Assembly (NCBI RefSeq): GCF_000224145.3
Contig: NC_020177.2
Location: 3,766,965-3,830,964 of the forward strand
Length of the DNA stretch: 64,000 nt
Source: Ciona intestinalis
Lineage: Eukaryota; Chordata; Ascidiacea; Phlebobranchia; Cionidae
Direction: 5' to 3'
The translations under genes were made by a program, and so were the position numbers. Positions 58,150-64,000 of the stretch are shown piece after piece. The stretch's first letter is position 1, and each line of letters opens with the position of its first letter. A model generated the notes under the pieces. It searched no databases. It had not been told where the DNA came from and saw nothing but the letters and a program-made list of their open reading frames with translations.

Positions 58150-61100
58150 ATGGAGACAAATGATGAACAGGTACAAGCTAATTTTCTAATAGCTGGTTTT
58201 GATTTAGTAACGGGAGATATTATAAACCCAAATTTTCAATATTTTAGTAATAAATCTAATAAACATACTGTCAATACTTATATACTGTTGCTGCTTTTTA
58301 GTTAGAAAACTTAGCTGAACCAACTTCTATCAACGAATTGCAAGAATTCATGAAGTCCATGTATCATGCAGTAACTCAACTTTGCGGGTCTACATACACT
58401 TTCATTCTTTGTGGTTTAGAATGGCAGGTGATGCGTGTGTGTTTCTACAGTGTATTACTTTTTTTACTTATTACTGCTTCTTTAGCTGAAACATTTCATT
58501 AGTCATCCATATGTGACTGACATTCAAGATTTCCTAAAATCAAAATTGTATGTTCTAACACACGTTCGTCGAGCACAAATCGACTCTTACCTACGCGGAT
58601 TAACATGGCAGGTGAAACATAAAAACCAGTAAAAATTTGTGTTCAACTGTTAAACAATATCATTGTTACTAATACTACTTTATCAATGGTAACTAATACT
58701 TCTTTCCAGCTTGAAAAACTCATTTGTCAACCTTATGTTAACTACATTGAGCAATTCTTAACTGTAAAGCCGCATTTAGTAAATCGTGTTCGACGGCCGG
58801 AATACGAAAACATGTTTCAGGGAATAGCATGGGAGGTAAACATTTGTTCAATATGTAATTGTATTTATATAACACCACTTTAAAGCTTTTTTTAATTGCT
58901 TAAATACCTATTTGGAATCAAACTAACCTTGTTACTTTTGGTAACCAATAAACTTTGACTTTGCAGGGCATATTGAAAGGTGACAAACAAAAGGTCTTGT
59001 GCGTTTTGATAACAGTGAAGTATTTATTTAACCGAAACGATCAAAGCGGAATAAATGTGCTAATAGAAGCTGGACTACTTGAAAATTTAGGCACATAATT
59101 ATTATTTATATATATAACACTATTATATACATACTTTGTTTATGCTCGAGTGGGGGAATTAGGAATGGAACGGATTTAAAAACAATTGTTGATTTATATC
59201 GTGATCTTATTTTTTTAAATGCTTGTAACATGGACAGCTTACTTTCCTAACCAAGTTCCCTAGGTTAATATTATGTTTTATTGTTTTAGAGTACTTTGGA
59301 CTTAAATAGTTTTTTTTTAATATACGCAGGCATGATATTAGAGTATTTTACACGAACAGAAGAACAACTGCTTGTTTCAACTCTTCTTCCTTCATTACTT
59401 TACTGCATTACTGTGAGTGTTTTCCTCTGTAAAAACAACAAATGCTTTTCTACCATTCGAAAGTATAACCTTTCTGAATTTTTGACAAAATCCGGGTCAC
59501 CAAAGAAATAAAAACTTAATAATTAATTTGGTAAATGCAATATAATTAGGCTCTACTTTGTTTGTACATAAAGGTATAAAACTGGAGTACAAAAACATTA
59601 AGATGTCATCCCAGGCACTATTACATCTATGGTAGTGTTTTAAATCCAACAATAGGCCCTTTTTATACGTTTTAGAAGTTGGCCTATAACACTTCTGTTG
59701 CAGCAGAAAATAAATGTACATATTAGGCTATGAATTATATTTATATATATATATATGTATATGTTTTTTTACTAATTTGTTAGACTGTAATTGCATTGAA
59801 AAACAACAGACATCGGTGGTTTCAACATAACTGCCATCCATTTCTTCTATTCCTTTGTAAAGATTACACCAATGTAAAACACAACAGAAAGGTAATTTCT
59901 ATTTAAACTATATTCCTCTTCTAAGTGTTGGTATGGTAATATAGTCATATTGGTAAATGTATAACATATGTGTTCTGTTTTTTTTTGCATCAAATTAGAA
60001 TCTACTTTTTGCTGTGATCTATAACTGAAAATGTGACTAAGACATAAAATTGTTTTTTAATAAAAAAATCAACCAGGACAAGTGTTGAGTTAATAAGATA
60101 AATCAATGTACTAACCATGCTTATATGTTTAGGTTGTTGATGCATTTAATGATATCTTAATGTCATTGTCCACACGTAGCATGAAGATAGTCCAAAGTTA
60201 TAGTTGGTTAGTAGACAATATAATGTAAGTTGCAGTTTGTATTTTAACAACTTGTATATTTTTTGTTTAAACCTATTTTTTTAAATGCTATTAATGTGTA
60301 TAATGAATGAGTTTGACTTAGTTATCCTTGCCAGCCGGATTTTTATTATGGCTAACAACTTTGACATTCCATAAGTTACCACTTGGTTTGAGCCGTTAAG
60401 TGTTTTGCCAAGGACGCATACAGTGACAATGGTAGCAGACTAGCAGCATTCACCATTCCTGATCCCCTAACATCTGGGCCACAAGCAGCACCACCTCATA
60501 ATACAGGTTTTTAACTGTTCTTACCTTTATTACAGTTTCAAAATTCTTTTGAACCTCAAACACTTTGGTAATCATGATCTCATAGGCGGAGTAATTGAGC
60601 AGATAATGCAATTATATCCAAGTACGAATTTCGAGCAAAATATTCTATCCTGGAGGAATAATGCTGAAACCACATTTCTTTTGAACTACAGTGATATTTA
60701 TAGCGAACACAATTATTCAGTAGTGGAAGGTGATTTGGCGTTTATGCATGATGATACAAACAGTTCAACGAACTCCACAAAAACCAGGTAAAACAAGAAT
60801 AATCAAGTTTTATGACCTCTTTTAATCTTTTTTTTTCTGAAGGAATGGTGGTGAAACTACACTTGTCTTGGATTACGGTGATATTTATACCGAACACAAC
60901 TATTCAGTTGCACAAGGTGACTTGACGTTCAGGTATAATGATACAATTAATGCTGAAATCTCAACAAGCACTAAATAAAAGAATATATCGTTTTTATATG
61001 TTGGTTTTATTATTATAAATTCTCTCTTAAATTAGACTTTAACCACGATTTAAAAAAATAAAGCAAAAACCGACTTGATTTTATTCCAGAAGCGAAATGG

Positions 61101-62826
61101 GAGCAACAGATGCAAAGGAAGATGAAGCAATCGTGGGGAATCAGTGGGATGAAGATGATGTGTTTAGAATAGAACAAAGGCATTACTCTGGCAGAGAATC
61201 AAGTCATTAATTTTTTTTTAATCGTTTGAATTGGATGTGTTACTTGAGTGTTAGCACCAAACCTTTTAAATTATTTTAAAATGTATTATATGTGTTTTTT
61301 TTTCTAGGAAAGCGTCAAAGTACGTCGGAGTCATACGATGCAGATGGAAGTGATGTATGCAAAGTTAAAATTACTATTTTACTTTAACAAAGTTTTGTAA
61401 AACACAAATGTTCACAGATACTATAAATTAGTAATTATGTAATATATATTCTCATAGTATTTTTAAGCATTTAAGAATTCCAGATCTTGCCCGCTCACCC
61501 TACCATCCTAAGTTTGGCTCCTGTTTTGCATGGCAATGATATGTATAAACAAACTGCTGTGATTCTGCAAAGAAATATTATCACAATTGAATGTATTTCC
61601 CAACCTTGAATATAAGTTATTATACTACTCTTCTTTTAGGCAAGTGGTAAACGCATAAGAGTAAATAATTTCACACAAGATGAGACACTGCCACAAGAAT
61701 GGTCAAGATCTAACAGAACGAATCTATCAGAATCACCCTGGTTTGAAAGGCACAATACTAAAGATATTGCAACATTTGTCAAACAAGAATTAAAGGTTAA
61801 TTGATTCAAATGCTCTATAAAAAATGTCTTTATTTGAAATGGTTTGGTTTAAGGTACATAGTATGTCTTACACATTAATAAATGTCATAAATGACATACC
61901 ATTGGAATTGTTTTATCCACTTTAACCAAATGATTGTAATCAATTTAAAATTCCAGTTATACTCAGTCTATCTTGTTTCAAATGAGTTTACTTTATTTAA
62001 TATAATTATCGTTACCACATTTTATATAAACAGAGGTTAAGAAACCGAGCAAAGAGAATCTCTACATCTTCGGAAATGGTAACCTAACCTTAATTTGTTG
62101 TGTACATAACATTTTATGACTTTTATGCGAATTATGATAAATAATTATCCTCACTTGGCGAAGCCACCACTGTTGTTATACAGGTGTTCTCGGCTTTTGT
62201 AAATATTTGTAAAGAACATAGTCAATAATCATTACATAAAAACTGAAGTGGTTACTTGCAAAACCTATACTAGGTAAACAACAGAGATTCATTGTCTTAT
62301 TATGTACATATATTTGTTTTACAATAGGTGTTTCAGCTTATATTTACTTCTTAAGGCATTATTTTATTGAATTTACTGTTACATTATTTTGCATTTTTTG
62401 CCTAATTTGCTGTTACTGAAACTTCTAAATAAATCTTACTGAATATATTATAGCATAACCACTTCATAATATGAATTTTACTAAGCCTACTATAACAGTT
62501 TATTTAATACCTGCAATTGTACACCAAAAATTTTACTATTATCATATAAACCAAACTTTATCCTTTGATAAGCCTTTAGTTGCAATATGATCGTGTGATA
62601 AAATCTCTTGGTTTACCTTGCTTTATTGAATTTAATAAAGTGTGGTATTTTATAAAAAATCCTTGGTTTTTCCTGCCTAAGGAGTTTAATATTGGTTCGT
62701 ACTATAGTATTTTATAAAAGAGAAATTCCTTTGGGTGATTCTGGAAGGAGATAATCTTAACTTTTTGTGATCTATTAAACTGCCATTATGTAATAAAAAA
62801 AATTTGTTGTTGTTTTACAGAAATGA
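58150..62826 (+). CDS. Protein with three 42-residue exon repeats and SYCP2-like helical region
   Basis: Fifteen exons (58150-58170, 58302-58427, 58486-58611, 58710-58835, 58967-59090, 59330-59412, 59784-59891, 60133-60224, 60536-60787, 60843-60932, 61090-61202, 61308-61354, 61640-61795, 62034-62078, 62821-62826) total 504 aa. Exons 2-4 are each 126 nt, phase 0, and encode repeats ending GLEWQ, GLTWQ and GIAWE. Exons 5-9 look helical. The stretch around VLIEAGLLENLG and MILEYFTR resembles, weakly, the N-terminal armadillo-like domain of synaptonemal complex protein SYCP2. Exon 10 repeats the end of exon 9. The C-terminal third is acidic, then basic (RLRNRAKR), and may be nuclear. Intron 5 needs a GC donor, the donor of exon 11 is weak, and the last exon has just two codons; read-through after exon 14 would end after three more codons. 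A meiotic role is only a guess. Confidence 0.68.
60345..60490 (-). repeat. SINE-like repeat relic in intron 8
   Basis: CCATAAGTTACCACTTGGTT followed by TTTTGCCAAGGACGCATACA and ATGGTAGCAG blocks, as in the other composite copies. Confidence 0.45.
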
Positions 62827-63434
62827 TTATGTTTTTATCTATTCATTCATGAAGACATTTGTTTAGTCATAAAACAAAAAGGGACGGAAAATGCTGTTTA
62901 AACAAAGGGATATATATTTTTTTTTTACTTGGTATCACAATCCTTGATGAACTTTATTTAACATTGTTTGGTTTATATTTTCCATTATGCTGTGCTATCC
63001 TTTTTTACATTGCAGTTGTATTTTTGTTTCCAACATCCCGTCTGAAGCCTTTGTTGTTTTTGATCAAGTTTCTTTTATTATGGGACAATTTTTTATCATT
63101 TTATATGAACCCTTATGTTTGTGTGCTGTGCTATTATTTTACAATGCAATTTTGTGTTTGTTGTCCACCACATTCAGCATCGTGATCTCTGTTCTCTATG
63201 GGTATTTTTTTGTTTTCATATTATTTAGCAATCATACCTCTAAGTTAAAACCCTTGTGTTTAATAAATGCGCTTTATCACAGTGGCTAAATCGCTCACGA
63301 AACCAAAGGTTCTTATGTTACCGGGTGCTACGACGGGTAAAGCATTGTGCGCGTAGCTATATTAGTCCCAGGGCAAGGAACTTTATTTCAATCCAGTGGT
63401 CTCCAATGCGTTGTCCAAGTTTGACAACCATACG

Positions 63435-63545
63435 TGAAAATACAATTACCCACAAAGTTGCACACATGTTACGTTCGGGCACTGGGTGTTAGAAATATGG
63501 CACGCGTGTTATAAAAGGTCGGAATTACGCGAGGATAAACAATCA
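63435..63545 (+). repeat. SINE-like tail fragment
   Basis: AATTACCCACAAAGTTGCAC, ATGTTACGTTCGGGCACTGG and TTACGCGAGGATAAACAATC follow the order of the other plus-oriented copies. Confidence 0.6.
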
Positions 63546-63572
63546 GCATTTATTCCTATCTACTATAGTAAT

Positions 63573-63771
63573 ACTGTGGAGTAAGGTAGAACATCTTCAG
63601 CAAATATTATTTAAATATCCTGATCTTGTTTTAACCAACTAGCAACGGTCTATAACTCTATGGGAATCGTAAGGATACGGTTTTATAATTCTTTGAATGT
63701 TCTATGTTTACTACCAAATGGGACAAGAAAATAGAATGAAAAGTGTGTCACATCTTCCCTACCCTGCTATA
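63573..63771 (+). repeat. MITE, mixed A/B ends
   Basis: Left end ATACTGTGGAGTAAGGTAGA resembles family B. The body (AACGGTCTATAACTCTATGG, TTGAATGTTCTATGTTTACT) and the right end (CATCTTCCCTACCCTGCTAT) resemble family A. About 199 bp. Confidence 0.75.
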
Positions 63772-64000
63772 AATTGCAATATTAAACTTTTGCTAAAAAA
63801 AGTTCGTTGGGTAAATTCCTCGAGGACCAAAGCTGTTACACCGAATGGCTGTATATCAATCAATGTAAATCATTTAAACTTTTCGTAAATTATTTAAATT
63901 TATCAACATTCGTAGTGGTATGCTGTTGTATACGGCACAAGCCAAGCGCGCAGCAAGTATAAACACACCGTGGTCCTGGGGCCACGAACGTTTACGCCGG

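Larger units (their letters stand above)
62827..64000. other. Right-hand end without recognised gene
   Basis: Two overlapping hydrophobic open frames (62859-63289) are T-rich, lack any domain and are probably chance. Two repeats follow (63435-63545 and 63573-63771). No exon of a further gene is seen before the window ends. Confidence 0.5.

Noticed and set aside
62859-63289. Two hydrophobic frames of 100-108 codons resembling a membrane protein
   Set aside because: T-rich DNA gives Phe/Leu-rich frames by chance; the two frames overlap and neither has a start context or partner exons.
1-64000. Retrovirus, LTR element, Polinton, LINE reverse transcriptase or CRISPR array
   Set aside because: No reverse transcriptase, integrase, capsid or envelope motif, no long terminal repeats and no regular spaced repeats were seen in any frame.

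Overview
The window looks like nuclear DNA of an ascidian tunicate, most likely Ciona. It is AT-rich, with compact genes split into many short exons, short GT-AG introns, and many roughly 200-bp inverted-repeat MITEs and SINE-like repeats. Some genes have a splice acceptor just upstream of the start codon, and one gene pair is operon-like; both fit a spliced-leader organism. Gene models were built by eye: exons were joined where splice sites, reading phase and family similarity agree, and every CDS total given is a multiple of three. No retrovirus, LTR element, Polinton or toxin gene was seen.

Region by region: 1-4046 has no recognisable gene. 4047-11319 holds two membrane receptors in head-to-head orientation, 286 bp apart: on the minus strand a ricin-lectin/CCP/CUB single-pass protein (668 aa), on the plus strand a CUB single-pass protein with two PPxY motifs in its tail (384 aa). 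11640-21470 is a direct tandem duplication of about 4.7-5 kb, each copy with an intact nine-exon CYP2-clan cytochrome P450 (482 aa). Each unit also begins with a copy of a small terminal-exon-like segment that probably belonged to the upstream CUB gene. 21880-27453 (minus) is a Shaker/Kv1-type potassium channel (793 aa) with a giant S1-S2 extracellular loop. 29721-39830 is a 20-exon nuclear RNA-binding protein (1197 aa) with RRMs, an RS domain and a matrin-type zinc finger. 41523-43434 (minus) is KCTD7-like. 43435-52405 is a 9-kb gene desert. 52406-53237 is an unrecognised two-exon gene, followed by another 3-kb desert. 56326-57457 is a tight two-gene unit (a small coiled-coil-like protein, then HIGD2A, 9 nt apart). 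58150-62826 is a 15-exon gene with three exon-encoded 42-residue repeats followed by a helical, tentatively SYCP2-like region. The end holds only repeats.

The genes do not form one pathway. The strongest functional link is the divergent pair of CUB receptors, which share one short intergenic promoter region. The operon-like pair is a second unit that is probably co-transcribed. The most notable unusual structures are the long, glycosylation-rich loop of the Kv channel with a furin-like site, the three equal-length exon repeats, the duplicated fossil exon beside the P450 genes, and the 9-nt gene junction at HIGD2A.
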